The notes beneath the pieces are model-generated. The model was given only the letters and a program-made list of their open reading frames with translations, was not told the DNA's origin and made no database searches. This document shows, piece after piece, positions 35,805-46,915 of a stretch of DNA of 64,000 nucleotides (positions within the stretch are counted from its first letter, which is position 1; each line of letters starts with the position of its first letter). The stretch is taken from positions 1,342,001 through 1,406,000 of the forward strand of contig CAWZYM010000402.1 in NCBI GenBank assembly GCA_963966185.1, in the 5' to 3' direction. The DNA is from Rhabditoides inermis. Lineage: Eukaryota; Nematoda; Chromadorea; Rhabditida; Rhabditidae. The translations under genes were made by a program, and so were the position numbers.

Positions 35805-35985
35805 ATTTGTGTGTTTGCTTTTAGTGAGACGAATTAAAGTTTATGTGTTTGCTTTTAGTGAGACGAATCAAAGTTTATGTGTTAGATTTTTGTGATATGA
35901 ACTTGAGTATATGTGATTGATTTTCGAGAGATGAATTTATGTGTATGTGTTTGATTTTTGTGCGATAAATTTATGCATGTGGCTA
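35805..35985. repeat. ~40-bp tandem repeat in a 3' UTR
   Basis: Four to five degenerate copies of a unit with TTAGTGAGACGAAT, AAAGTTTATGTGTTTG and related versions lie just after the stop at 35759. Confidence 0.8.
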
Positions 35986-36231
35986 ATTGCGATCTGTACA
36001 AACCTTCGCCAGAACCACCTGTTTTCTTCTTCCTTCGGCCCTTCTTTCGAGTGTGTGTGTGTGTATGGTGCGTCTCGATTATTCCGCGGATCATGTCTGC
36101 GCGATTGAATGCGCACATCCGTTCAGGGGGCGGGAAGGATTTGCACTCCCCCTCCCCCCCTCTCTCTCCTCATCCCTCCTCTGACCCCCATTCACTCACA
36201 CACACACCACCACCACCACCCACACGCCCGC

Positions 36232-37434
36232 ATGCGACTCCTGCTAGCACTCGCCGGTAAGCCATTGTCTAGTATCGATTGATTATCGATCGATTCAAGT
36301 GGTGCTGCTCGGAGCGTGTGGCGAGGAGTTGATTCCGAAAACGATCCGGCCGTGGTCCGAGTATCAAAAGGAGGTTCTGCGCGAGAAGACCGGCTTCCAG
36401 AGAGGCTTCTCGGCAAAGGTATGGAGAAGACGTGGCGGTGACGATGTGAACGTCATCTTGCAGGACTACGATGACGCGTCCAAAGAGCAGCGCGCGCAGG
36501 CTGCACAGCTATCGGACGCGTTTACGGAAAGGTGTGACCTCTCTCTCTTTCGCTCTGTTGTCCCACGTCATAAGCTATCACTGTGCCATTTCAGGCGACG
36601 TTTCAACGAGGCGCTTGCCACATCCGCGGAGAGGTGATAAGCCCGTTTTACAGTAGTGACAACCTTGTTTCGCACCCACCCGTTGTTTACCTGGTTGGCA
36701 GGATTAGAGATCAATAGGCAGCGGTCATTGTACGCTCGCCGGCGGCTCTATTATTAGGGTAGTGTGGACAGCCAGGGGGGCAGGTTGTTGGGTGACCGGT
36801 GCAATTACCACAATTACGTGAATCATACGCACGACCGGAAGTGCGGTGTGGATTATGTAAGGGAATTGGAGGGAGCGACGACCGGTGATCCGACCGCAGC
36901 TGAGGCGCATAGCCGAACCAGCCGACTTTGCGAGGGAACCACCAAAGAAGATGGACGGAATCAAGGTAGATATATGAGCACGCATGTGTGCCAGACTCAC
37001 ACATCTTTCCAGACGGGCTACTACACTGGCCCAATCCCGAAGACGCCTCCCGGCGCGTACGGAGGCGCGAGCAACACCCTCAATCAGATGTATAGCCGAA
37101 GGATGCCGCAGCGGGTAGGGACCAACGACATCAACGAGATCACCCCGGAAATGGAGGCGCAGCTGCTCAGAGAGGCCCAGGCGCAGGCGCAAGCGCACGC
37201 CCAGCAGAAGCTGGCTCAACAGCGAGCCCAGCAAGCCCAGCAGCAGGCCCAGGCCCAGTCGCAGTTCCAAGCGCAGCAGGCGCCGCAGCAGCAGTCGCGC
37301 GGCGGGTTCAATCGAGTGATCACGAATGGAGTTCCTGTGGAGCCGAGGGATTGGAACGCGAACCGACAACGCCCCAGCTACGCGACCACTGCCCAGAACA
37401 GACCACAGCAGTTGGCTGCGCAGACGTTCAGGTT

Positions 37435-37496
<62 letters not shown>

Positions 37497-39168
37497 AATA
37501 TACACCTCCTTCTTTCAGCGACGGTGGCATGGCGCCTCTCCAATACACGAATCTCGCGCCCGCTTCCGTCCTGCCACATGAGACATCCAGTTCGTTCTCT
37601 CCACCATTCAAATCATTTTGCAGACAACAAACATCGTCTTGCAGACAACATCGTCAACTCGATATTCGCTCAGTCGCAGCAGCGCGCGGCTCCTACTCTC
37701 CAGCTGCCGGCGAATCTGATTCCCAACATCCCGCAGCAGGGTTTCGCACCGCAGATGGCGCAAGCTCCAGCCGGTGCACAGGGCCTGCCACTACAACTCC
37801 AGCAGCTGCTGCAGCAGAACCCGAACGCGTTGGAGGGAATGCTGGCGAGCGGCAGTCCCATGGAGGCGCTGGGAAAGATCGCCAAGAATCTCATGGCGAT
37901 GGGAGGAGGCGGTGGACAGGGCGGACAGGTACGGTATTGATCAAGCGGTCAGTCCCTTCGAAACACTCCCGAATGCCCTCGAAACACTTGCCTTTCGAAG
38001 CGCCCCCCCGAATTGCCTTCGGAACACTCCCGAACACGGAATTGCTTCCGAAGAGACTGATCGCACCTTCATTTTTCCCGTTTATCATTCCTTTCTCAGA
38101 ACGAGCTGTTCAACATGCTGACTTCTGCGCTCACCGCCAAGTCGCAGCCGCTCACCAGCTCGGCTGTGCACGATGAAGGTAGCAATCAGATTATATCGGG
38201 ATCGATGTATATTATGATATATGAGTATGATGTATGATAGTGTGATAGTATAGTATAGTATGCTAGTATGATAAGGCGCGTCAGCTTAATCGAACACATA
38301 TCCGAGATAATTCGAAGCGGTTGGAGTCGTTCGAAGTCATTCGAAGGCATATTGGGAGTAGTTTGACTGACCGTAGCACATTGTTTCCAGTGTCCGTGCC
38401 GCTCTCGGATCAGCGCCGCTCGCAGCCGCCGCTGTTCGAGAAGCTGATCAGCTCGGCGGCTTCTGCGATGCAGGACGCTATCAAGCAGCAGGAGAAGAAG
38501 GCGCGCCTCGATCAGGAGAAGAAGGAGAAGGAGGAGCAGCGGCTCAAGGACTCGGCAGTCGCGCCGAAGCCCGAGGAGAAGAAGACAGAGGAGTCAAAAA
38601 AGAATGTGCGTTTTTTTTTCTATTCTTGATATTAGTTTACAATCAAATCAAATATTCATCCAGACATTTTCATATACATATAGCATGAAATGTGTTGGAC
38701 TGGGAAAATAGATAAGTCCATAGTCGTGTTCGGTGACGATGCGTCGCCGATGAGTTGTAGTAGAGGTTAGACTCAACTTTTTGCTAAATAAAAAAAGCAC
38801 ACCCTCATCCTCACCCCCTCAAAGACTCTCAAAAAAGTGTCTTTTTGTAGCATAAAGCGGCTCGATACAGAATCGAGTCTGACCTCGTCTATACCAGTTA
38901 TGGATGTTCTTTCAGGACGAAGAGTCGTCGCTGAGTCTTCCCGCCAGTATGTCACCTGAGCAGCGCGCCTTGCTGGAGATGGCGGTGAAATCGGGCGAGA
39001 TTGACGCGGAGGCACTCGCGCCCGCCATCAAGTGAGCCTTCCCTGTTCCCTCTCTCTCTCCCCCCCCCCCCCCTCTCTCTCTCCCTCCCTCTCTCTCTTA
39101 TCTGTCATAATCCTGATTTGAATACGCTACCCCCTCCTTCACTTTCAATTGTGTGTGAAGTTGGTCGC

Positions 39169-39230
<62 letters not shown>

Positions 39231-39289
39231 CCCGCTTTCACTTTTCGTGAATGCGCGCGTTTTGCGAGGCGTGAAATGATATGACGACC

Positions 39290-39364
<75 letters not shown>

Positions 39365-41682
39365 CCCGGCTCGCTTTCATCCCTCTCCCGATTCACGATG
39401 CGTGTTTGTCCTCGGAATCGGATTGTGAGTGAATGTGCATGTGCGCAGCGTGCGGATTCGGGTCAGCTCACATCGGGGTCACACCCCGGTGACGACATCG
39501 ATAGCTGAAACTGAGCCCCGATCTGCAACCGGTGCATGGAACGATCGTTTGAAAGGAGTTCTGAAGTAGTGTTCAGTCTCTTCGAAACTCTCTTCGATAC
39601 CGACTTCGAGACGTCTTCGAAACACGACCAAGCGAAGGCGTTTTGAAGGGGCTGTTTTGAAGAGACTGACCTTTTCCGTAGTAGGAACGGATGGTGAGAA
39701 CCAACACGTTCCGTTTGCTTGACGTTTGTTTGACGGCGATCTTTTTCAGCTCTCTGGTGAAGGAGGATGCGGGGGAGGAGTCGAAGAAGGAGAAGGAGAG
39801 CCGGCTGATCGAGTGGATCCGACAGAACCGGCCGGCCAGGGCCGAGCCAGTGGTCGCGCCCAACGACAAGCTGCCCTACTACGGAAAGTGAGCGACAGCT
39901 CATAGACGCAACAAAAGAAAACAATGGCGAACCAAACAATAACTCACCCGGCAGTATAAGGCGAGGTCACACTCGATTATGTATCAAAAAGCCGCTTTAT
40001 GATACAAAAAAAAATTTCTGAGGATCTTTCTGAGAGTCTTTTGCTAGCAAACGTTGAGTCTGACCTCTACTATAACCGCATCCTTCAGATACTGCGGTTC
40101 TCTGGCCGAGCAGAACACGACGTCAAAGCGGTTCAAGTCGTCGGGCGCCGTGTGGGCAGTCGACAACCGACGTATCATCGTCTCCAAGTTCCACTTCCAA
40201 CCCGGCAGCCTGCTCACTGGCGAGTGTCATCTATGATAATATTTTATAAACTGTACATTAAATACAATCATTACGCTAGATCAAGGTACTTACAGATCTA
40301 GAAAATATAATCTGTACTACTGTCACATCCGACGAGTACATTATAATAATTCATAGTGATAACACGCGATAAATAAAACAATATTGAACAGTCAATACAG
40401 TCTAAACGCGACAAAAAGATGAAAGAAACACGCACAGACTTATCACACACCAGGTCAATCAATACAGTGACACGCGCGGTATCATTCGAGGGCGCGCAGT
40501 GAATAATACTACGGTATAGCGTTGGTAGTGTCTTGCATGGAGGATCTGCAGTGTTTTTTCTCTCTCGATTTTTTGTCTTCTTTAAGCGAGAGGAGAAAAG
40601 GGATTACAACGAAACATTTCGTGGAGTTCGAAAGCGGATGGGGATAAGGCAGATACCTTGCAGAGAACGTGACGTTCTGGCTGGGTCCTCTCGAGGCGAC
40701 GTCGGCGCCCGTCGAAGATATGTTCCCCTCCAAGAACGGCTTCTACGTGCGCCCCCAGAAACTCGACGTCAAGATATTTGCCATCAAGGAGGTGATTCTC
40801 ATGTACCAGTAATGTAATGATGTACTGTGTTCAAAGTATTCACTTCCAGAATCTAGTATGCAGTACATTAGTAACATATACTAATGTACTGTAACGTACT
40901 GTAATGCATTGTTCAATTGCGTCAGATCCCGGCTCTGAAAGTGACTCGTGTGTGATGTAGTAGTAATGTAATAATGTACTGTACTGTACTACTGTGTCAG
41001 ATCCCGGCTCTGGAAGCGCGCGCTCGCAAGGCGGTCAACGCGACTCTCTCGTCTCCGGAGATCAATGGCAACAGCATCACTCGCAGGAAGCGGGAGGATG
41101 TGATGCCGCCCAAGGAGCAGTCCTCCATCAAGCTGGTCGTGCAGGGCGGGAAGGTGCAGGTGCAGCCCACCTTCGTCGCCGACGTCATCAACGCCACACT
41201 CGACGGGTGAGTGACGTCACCACCCTTACTTGGTGATGTCACTATTCACTATCATATTCCAGGATGTCACCGAATAGCACCAATGAGTTCAGCCGCGGGT
41301 TCCGTCTGAAGCAGCCGGAGGACGAGCCGATCGATTTTTCGGTATAGCGATTGATAGTGATTATTAATGAATATTGATTGATTTCCAGCACCCGACCCCT
41401 CTGGAATGGTACGCGGGCTTCCAGCCTCTCCTTCTCACTCTGCCCGACAACAAGTGGATGAAGACTGTTAACTGGGTGTCACTCCGCGACCACAAGCGAG
41501 GGGTGAGTGACGTCATCTGGGATGACGTCAAACTATTTTAGGAGACCGTCTCGTCGGTGATGATCCCGAACGGAGACGCGTTTCATATACCGTCAGTGGT
41601 GCAGATCCGGGCTCTCTCGCCTAATGGACTGTACAACATCAGCTCCGGGCCCATCAAGGTATGTCTCTCCTCTCTCTCTCCC

Positions 41683-41752
<70 letters not shown>

Positions 41753-41771
41753 CTCTCTTTCTCTCTCCCCC

Positions 41772-41819
<48 letters not shown>

Positions 41820-42563
41820 CCTCCCTCCCTCTCCCTCTCACCTCTCCCTCTCTAGGTGCTGGACACGAAGACGATCGAGATCTCGTCGTTCTCCCTTCGC
41901 ACCGAGGGCGTGCCGGTGTGGTTCATGATCGGCAAGGACATCATACCCAACCACGCCAACGGACACATCGTGCCCCTCTACAACCGGTCAGTGCCACTTT
42001 CAACTGGTGATCTGGTTCAACTGGTTCCACTGGTTCCACTGGTTCCACTGGTTCAACTGATTTCACTGTTGTGTTCTCTACAACCGGTCAGTGCCACTTT
42101 AAACTGGTGATCTGGTTCAACTGGTTCCACTGGTTCCACTGGTTCCACTGGTTCCACTGGTTCCACTGGTTCCACTGGTTCCACTGGTTCAACTGATTTC
42201 ACTGTTGTGTTTGACAGGGCTACGGGTGAGTTCGACTGCGAGTCACTCCGAGACTACTACGCGGAGACGATCACACTGCGACTGCCGGGCGGACTGGACA
42301 TCAAGGTGGGACAACAGACAACTGAGATGATTTGATACTGTACTTGTATAATGTGCATTTATGTGTCTCTCTTACAGCATACCTACTCAGTCGTACTTAG
42401 CAGTCGTACTACGTGTGTACTTGTACTTGTACCTACTGGCAACGATTTCAGGACGTGTTCTGGCTGTCGGTGTTCTCGATTCCGCAGGCCGTGTCGTATA
42501 GCCATCTATACATCCCATACAATGATATGCATCTGCCGCCCGATCTCAACGGAGTACCTGTGA

Positions 42564-42613
<50 letters not shown>

Positions 42614-42640
42614 CTGTTTTTGAATCTCCATCTCCCCCTC

Positions 42641-42688
<48 letters not shown>

Positions 42689-42752
42689 CTCCCACTCTCC
42701 CTCTCTCCCACTCTCTCCTTTCCAGACGCCGCACTGCAAGTATGTCGCGTGA
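36232..42752 (+). CDS. Secreted protein with Gln/Ala-rich region and two DM13 domains
   Basis: Twenty-three exons join in phase to 958 residues. Exon 1 (36232-36256) and exon 2 (36300-36418) encode a signal peptide (MRLLLALAVVLLGACG). An N-terminal charged segment follows, then NYHNYVNHTHDRKCGVDY, a Pro/Gly stretch (YYTGPIPKTPPGAYGG), a Gln/Ala-rich region (37163-37300), a Gly/Pro-rich part, and a Lys/Glu helix. The first DM13 domain spans exons 40089-40223 and 40653-40791: SGAVWAVDNRRIIVSKFHF then NVTFWLGP and FYVRPQKLDVKIFA. The second spans 41542-42559: GPIKVLDTKTIEISSFSL, VPVWFMIGKDI, TLRLPGGLDIKDVFWLSVF. The end is PPDLNGVPTPHCKYVA. DM13 is known from Skeletor-type extracellular or matrix proteins and has been linked to redox or electron-transfer roles in DOMON neighbours; no DOMON domain is seen here. 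Exons before 36640 could be mistaken for a separate small gene, but the GTGATA donor at 36634 joins to 36784 in frame. Confidence 0.85.
37439..37491. repeat. (GA)n microsatellite
   Basis: A pure GA tract starting 7 bases after the donor of the DM13-gene exon ending at 37431. It makes up most of that intron. Confidence 0.95.
37947..38062. repeat. Family A inverted-repeat element, copy 9
   Basis: It opens GGTCAGTCCCTTCGAAACAC and closes CCGAAGAGACTGATC, with steps of CGAAACACTCCCGAATGCC type. It lies in a DM13-gene intron. Confidence 0.8.
38287..38375. repeat. Family A element, copy 10 (left end degraded)
   Basis: It has ATTCGAAGCGGTTGGAGTCG and AGTAGTTTGACTGACC at the right end. The left end is lost (GCGTCAGCTTAATCG). 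It lies just upstream of the acceptor at 38390. Confidence 0.55.
38763..38886. repeat. Family C inverted-repeat element, copy 1
   Basis: It opens GAGGTTAGACTCAAC and closes GAGTCTGACCTC, with AAAGACTCTCA and GCATAAAGCGGCTC inside. It lies in a DM13-gene intron. Confidence 0.7.
39170..39361. repeat. Two long (CT)n tracts
   Basis: CT runs of about 55 and 68 bases at 39170-39225 and 39293-39361, in the intron between exons 38916-39031 and 39750-39887. Confidence 0.95.
39571..39671. repeat. Family A inverted-repeat element, copy 11
   Basis: It opens GTTCAGTCTCTTCGAAAC and closes TTTGAAGAGACTGACC. The interior has CTTCGAGACGTCTTCGAAAC. Confidence 0.8.
39963..40067. repeat. Family C inverted-repeat element, copy 2
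   Basis: It opens GAGGTCACACTCG and closes TTGAGTCTGACCTC. It shares AAGCCGCTTTATGATAC (inverted relative to copy 1) and the GATCTTTCTGAGAGTCTTT block, a remnant of which is also seen near 43935. Confidence 0.7.
41975..42200. repeat. Duplicated exon end and donor, plus GGTTCCACT minisatellite
   Basis: The last bases of the exon ending at 41986 with its donor (CTCTACAACCGGTCAGTGCC) recur at about 42074-42093 inside the following intron. Each copy is followed by tandem GGTTCCACT / GGTTCAACT units. Confidence 0.9.
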
Positions 42753-42838
42753 TCCAAGCATTTCGTCCCTGCCGACTTCTCCAATATGGGTCTCATTTCC
42801 ACATCACTCTCCAACTAAATCGACTTCTAATAAGCTAT

Positions 42839-42844
42839 AATAAA
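42839..42844 (+). terminator. Polyadenylation signal of the DM13 gene
   Basis: AATAAA about 90 bases after the stop at 42752; a second AATAAA-type hexamer follows within 10 bases. Confidence 0.65.
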
Positions 42845-43066
42845 GAAATAAAGTATTTCACATTGTACAAATTGGCCATTTATCATAAGTTGCATATATA
42901 TGACATGTGATGATGCAAGCGTTAGCGAAGTATAGCGGAGACAGACGAGACCCGGGGCGAGAGAGAAGAGGAGTGGGAGTGGCTGAAAAGTATCAGTCAA
43001 GTCTATCACTCTGGGAGAAAGAGATAGAGGGTGGGAGGAAGAAAAGAGAGAGAGGGAGGGAGGACC

Positions 43067-43722
43067 TTAGTTGATAGAGAGATCCTTGAGCTTCTTCTCC
43101 TCCTCTACCCTCGACTGGTTCTCCTGATTGTGCACTGGTGCCATCATCAGCACCACCGGTCGGTTCGTGATCTTGATCTGCAACACGTCATGTGAGACCA
43201 CCCATCATGTTTAGACCATAGACCACCCACGAAGGTCTATAAATATGCATAAGCATGTAGTCACGCGGCTATATGCGGCGCTGGGCTAGCCTCTGTGGAC
43301 CCTCTTATCAATCAGACCACGCGGTTTGCGGGAGAGAGAGAGGGGGGAGAGAGGGAGGGAGGGAGGGAGAGAGCGGGAGAATGAGAGAGGATGATGGTCC
43401 CTCGGGACACAGCCGCGCCCGATTGAATTCTTGCAACCACACGGATAGCGCGTCAATGACCGAGAAGCGAGCATTCGAAAAGTCTTATCCGTGCCGCGAT
43501 CGCGCCAAAACACGGACATGTTTGGATGTTGCCTCGAATTCAAACCGACGCACCACATAAGTAGTGATTGAGCGAAGAGGCAGCAATGTTTCGCGATACG
43601 CAGACGTAATCGCGTGGTCCCAGATGGCCGCCTGCCACTCGTAAACAGTTTCGTGGGCGATGCCTAACTAGTAACTACTCCATGGAAACTCTGGATTGGA
43701 TTTTGTGGTTTTGGGAGAGCCG

Positions 43723-43764
<42 letters not shown>

Positions 43765-45161
43765 CGAGCGACCAGACGGATTCATCAGAGCACACTGCCT
43801 TGCCGCTGATTTGGCGACTCTCCTCGATTGGGTTAGGACCGGTCACGCGGATTTCCTTTCCGAATATCGAAACTCGTGACCGCGTGGAAAATCTAATGCC
43901 ACGCAATGATACGAAAAGACACTGTCTGAAGATCTTTCTGAGGGTCTTTGCCAAGTTGATTTTGCCAAGTGACCGCTAAAAACAAGCCAAAACGCGTATA
44001 CTCTGCGCCAGAGCGTTAGTTTTCGATCTACCTCGCTTGCAGTTCGAAATACGATGCCATAACCGTCTGTCTCTCTTGTTTTGCGCGCAATTGCCGAGAG
44101 CTGACTCTCCGTCTTCCTCTTCGATCTACCCCACCGCGCGCAACTTATTGCGAGCACAGAACTATACCGTGGCTGGTATGCCGCTCTGCTCGCTGGAGTA
44201 GGCGAGGCTGTTGTTGGTGTTCTCGGGCACCAGCAGGTCCACGCACTCGTCGGCCGCCGGCGACGACGCCCGCACCACCGCGCACGACGACATCTGGAAG
44301 ACGAGACGGTGATGATGACAGATTCATATGAAATCAAATCAAATCAAGTATTTGCCCAGAATCGCGTATAGCGTATAGCAGGAGAATTTAAAAAAGAGAA
44401 TGTGATGAATATAAAGGGAAAACATTGTGTGTGTGTTCTAATTCTTCTTATTCTTAGCACCGGATTCCGAATGTGGGTGAAGGGAAAAAAATCTGAGATG
44501 CGCGAAGAAAGACATAAGACAGCTAGGGTTTCTCTGCTGACGCAATTGCATTCAAAGCAACGCGACGTCTTCGCGCGGGGGAAGGGATTGGCGGGTGTGC
44601 AACGCGATACGCTCCAGGATAAACGGTGGGAGGCGTTGAAGGCAAAACACGCCGTGTCTTCGAGGACAGCAACGAAACTACTCTGCTGAAAAAGCACCTG
44701 CCCCCACATGGTGTATACAACAAAGCCGCCACCTCATAAATAAACCAAAGCGCACGTGCGTTGTGTGGCTTTTGAGGAGAATTGAGGACACTCTTTATAG
44801 ATGTGGAGAGATAGAGCGCATTGGACACCAGGGATCGGCAATTAGTACAAGAAATGCAAATGTGAAGGCGTCGAAAAAAGGGGAGAGAAAAGAGCTGGTG
44901 AGAAGACAGCGTGGCTCGGATGTCGTTGTTCTCTCTTTCTACATGCTTTGGAAATCGAGTCAGAGGGAGAGCGGGAGCGGGGAGGAAGAGAGGGAGGAGG
45001 AGGAGGAGGAGGAGGGATTGTGCATTTCACGCGGCGGAAACTGGCGCCACCCCTTTGGACCCTCCCCCCCCATATATGGACACTGCATTGCAGTCATCCC
45101 CTGGGGGCTGGGATGGGTAAGTTAGATGAGGCGACGTCACAGTAGCTCTGCACTCGATGAA

Positions 45162-45208
<47 letters not shown>

Positions 45209-45357
45209 CTCTCTCTCTCTCTCTCTCTCTCGGATAATATATGAGACATGCCGATACACAAAGAGAGGGTCTGCATAAAAATGCAAACTTGACTTGCTCG
45301 AACCCTCTGAAGATACCAGAAACCACAGGGATGAACAGAAGAACTCACCAATCGCAT
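43067..45357 (-). CDS. Small orphan gene, 81 residues, with a 9-base first coding exon
   Basis: Three exons in frame: 45349-45357 (MRL), 44168-44293 and 43067-43177. The second exon starts with its own ATG right after the acceptor (MSSCAVVRASSPAADECVDL), so translation could also begin there. The third encodes IKITNRPVVLMMAPVHNQEN then a Lys/Glu-rich end, KKLKDLSIN. There is no clear signal peptide or membrane segment. The donor of exon 2 (GTATAG) lies within the edge of the third copy of the ~160-bp repeat. I recognise no family; support comes from splice phase and codon pattern. Confidence 0.55.
44003..44166. repeat. ~160-bp dispersed repeat, copy 3, abutting an exon
   Basis: It has the same blocks as the copies at 15001 and 29611. 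Its right end (GAACTATACC) supplies the splice donor of the exon 44168-44293 of the minus-strand orphan gene. Confidence 0.85.
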
Positions 45358-46915
45358 GTTGAGTTGAGATGATAGTGAATGGTGGGAGTTAGTGGAAGTG
45401 ATGGGAGTGACGATGTTTGGAGCTCGGCTTTATCGTGTCACCGCACCACCTGTTTTTTTTCCTGCGACAACAATGTTGCAAGGCTGCGATAAATAAACAA
45501 TTACGCGGTGATCGACGATGCAGACATAGATGATAGGAACATCAATCATTCATCACACAACTTTCAGGTGTTTTTTTTTTGAAAGTATTTTTGGTGAAAA
45601 CTGAAAACAGTGAAGTATTTTCTACACCAAATGGCGAACGAAGTGATTCACAGAGATCTTATGCAAAACTCTAAAAGAGTAATGATGATACAATGATTAA
45701 AATTTGTCTTGAGTATAACGTAGCAGTCAACAAATCGAGGAGCAGTGTATATCGAGGAGTAGCCGACCGGTCATCAGGCGGTGTGACCATAGAACTGATA
45801 TCTCCTCCCCACCCCCTCCCTCCTGCCTTGTCTTCTAGCTCTCTCAAATTCGATTCCTCGCTTCTGGTGACAAGGTTACCAGTTCACGCTGACATCTAAT
45901 GCGATTCCAACCGCCCGATAGTCACATGCTAGCGGGCTGATCCAGCAAGAACACACCAACAACCACAACGATCACACCAAAACAACGCGTCACCAGTCCG
46001 GGGACGTCGTCTATTCTCGGCAATTTAGTTTGTCTATTTTTAGAGTGCGACAATGTGCGGAAATTTGCGTGTTCCCTCATTTTCTCGTATTATCGCGGGT
46101 CCCGGCGCGATTGGAATGATTTTCAGTGGGGGTGTTCCGACTGACGTGGACAGCTGGGAAAGTAGTGTGGTCAGTGAGTTTTCTCTGCTGTTCGATTACT
46201 GATAATGTATTGATTGATTTGTAGTGAGTAACAACTTGAATGCGCCTTGTTTCATCTCCTCGCGTCTCCACTACTCCGTTCTACTGCTCGCTTCTGCTCT
46301 GTTCTACTAATACTCTTCTCGCGTTTCACTGTTTGTTCACCTCGCACTATCCGTGGTCTCTGTTATTGCTCTTTCTGCAATCCATCATGTATTTCTTCGT
46401 GCTTTATCTGTCTCCCCACCGCCATCGTCTCGCTGACCCTTGAGCGTTATCTAAACAATCGCCTGACACTGTCCGCTGCCTTGGCCCGTTCCGTATTGAT
46501 TGCGACCGCAGCAAGTCGCGCGCTCATTACGACTCGAGATCTCACCTATAGCCTGTTGTAATGGCTGTCGCGCTCTCTCGCCCTCGCAACTGTTCCGGCA
46601 GGACTCACACCTTTTGTCGTATCCCTTTCTCCCTGCTCCCTCTCCCAACACATCACACAGCCGCGCACTTTCAATTTTCGTGACCCAGTTTGCTCTAGAT
46701 GCAAAACTGTCACTTTTCGTGGCGTGCGACGCGTGGCGCCGCTCTTTGTCGCATGGTTACCCGTTCGAAAATCTCTCCATCTTCGAATTCGTAGTTACTA
46801 CGGTTACGCGTTTTTTTTGCATTTGATCGATTGTTTGATTTCGCTAGGCTTGATTGATTGTTGGATTGATTGATTTTCTCGTTGCAGGCTCGGGTGACGC
46901 AGACCGGAAGAGAGG
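45358..46915. other. Divergent promoter region, orphan gene and erd-2
   Basis: About 1.5 kb without a supported gene. A TTGCAG acceptor ends at 46887, 28 bases before the erd-2 ATG; it could be a leader-intron or trans-splice site. Confidence 0.5.

Noticed and set aside
36232..36637. A separate ~95-residue secreted peptide gene ending at TGA 36635
   Set aside because: A GT donor two bases before that stop joins in phase to the exon at 36784 and continues into the DM13 protein, giving one gene with a signal peptide.
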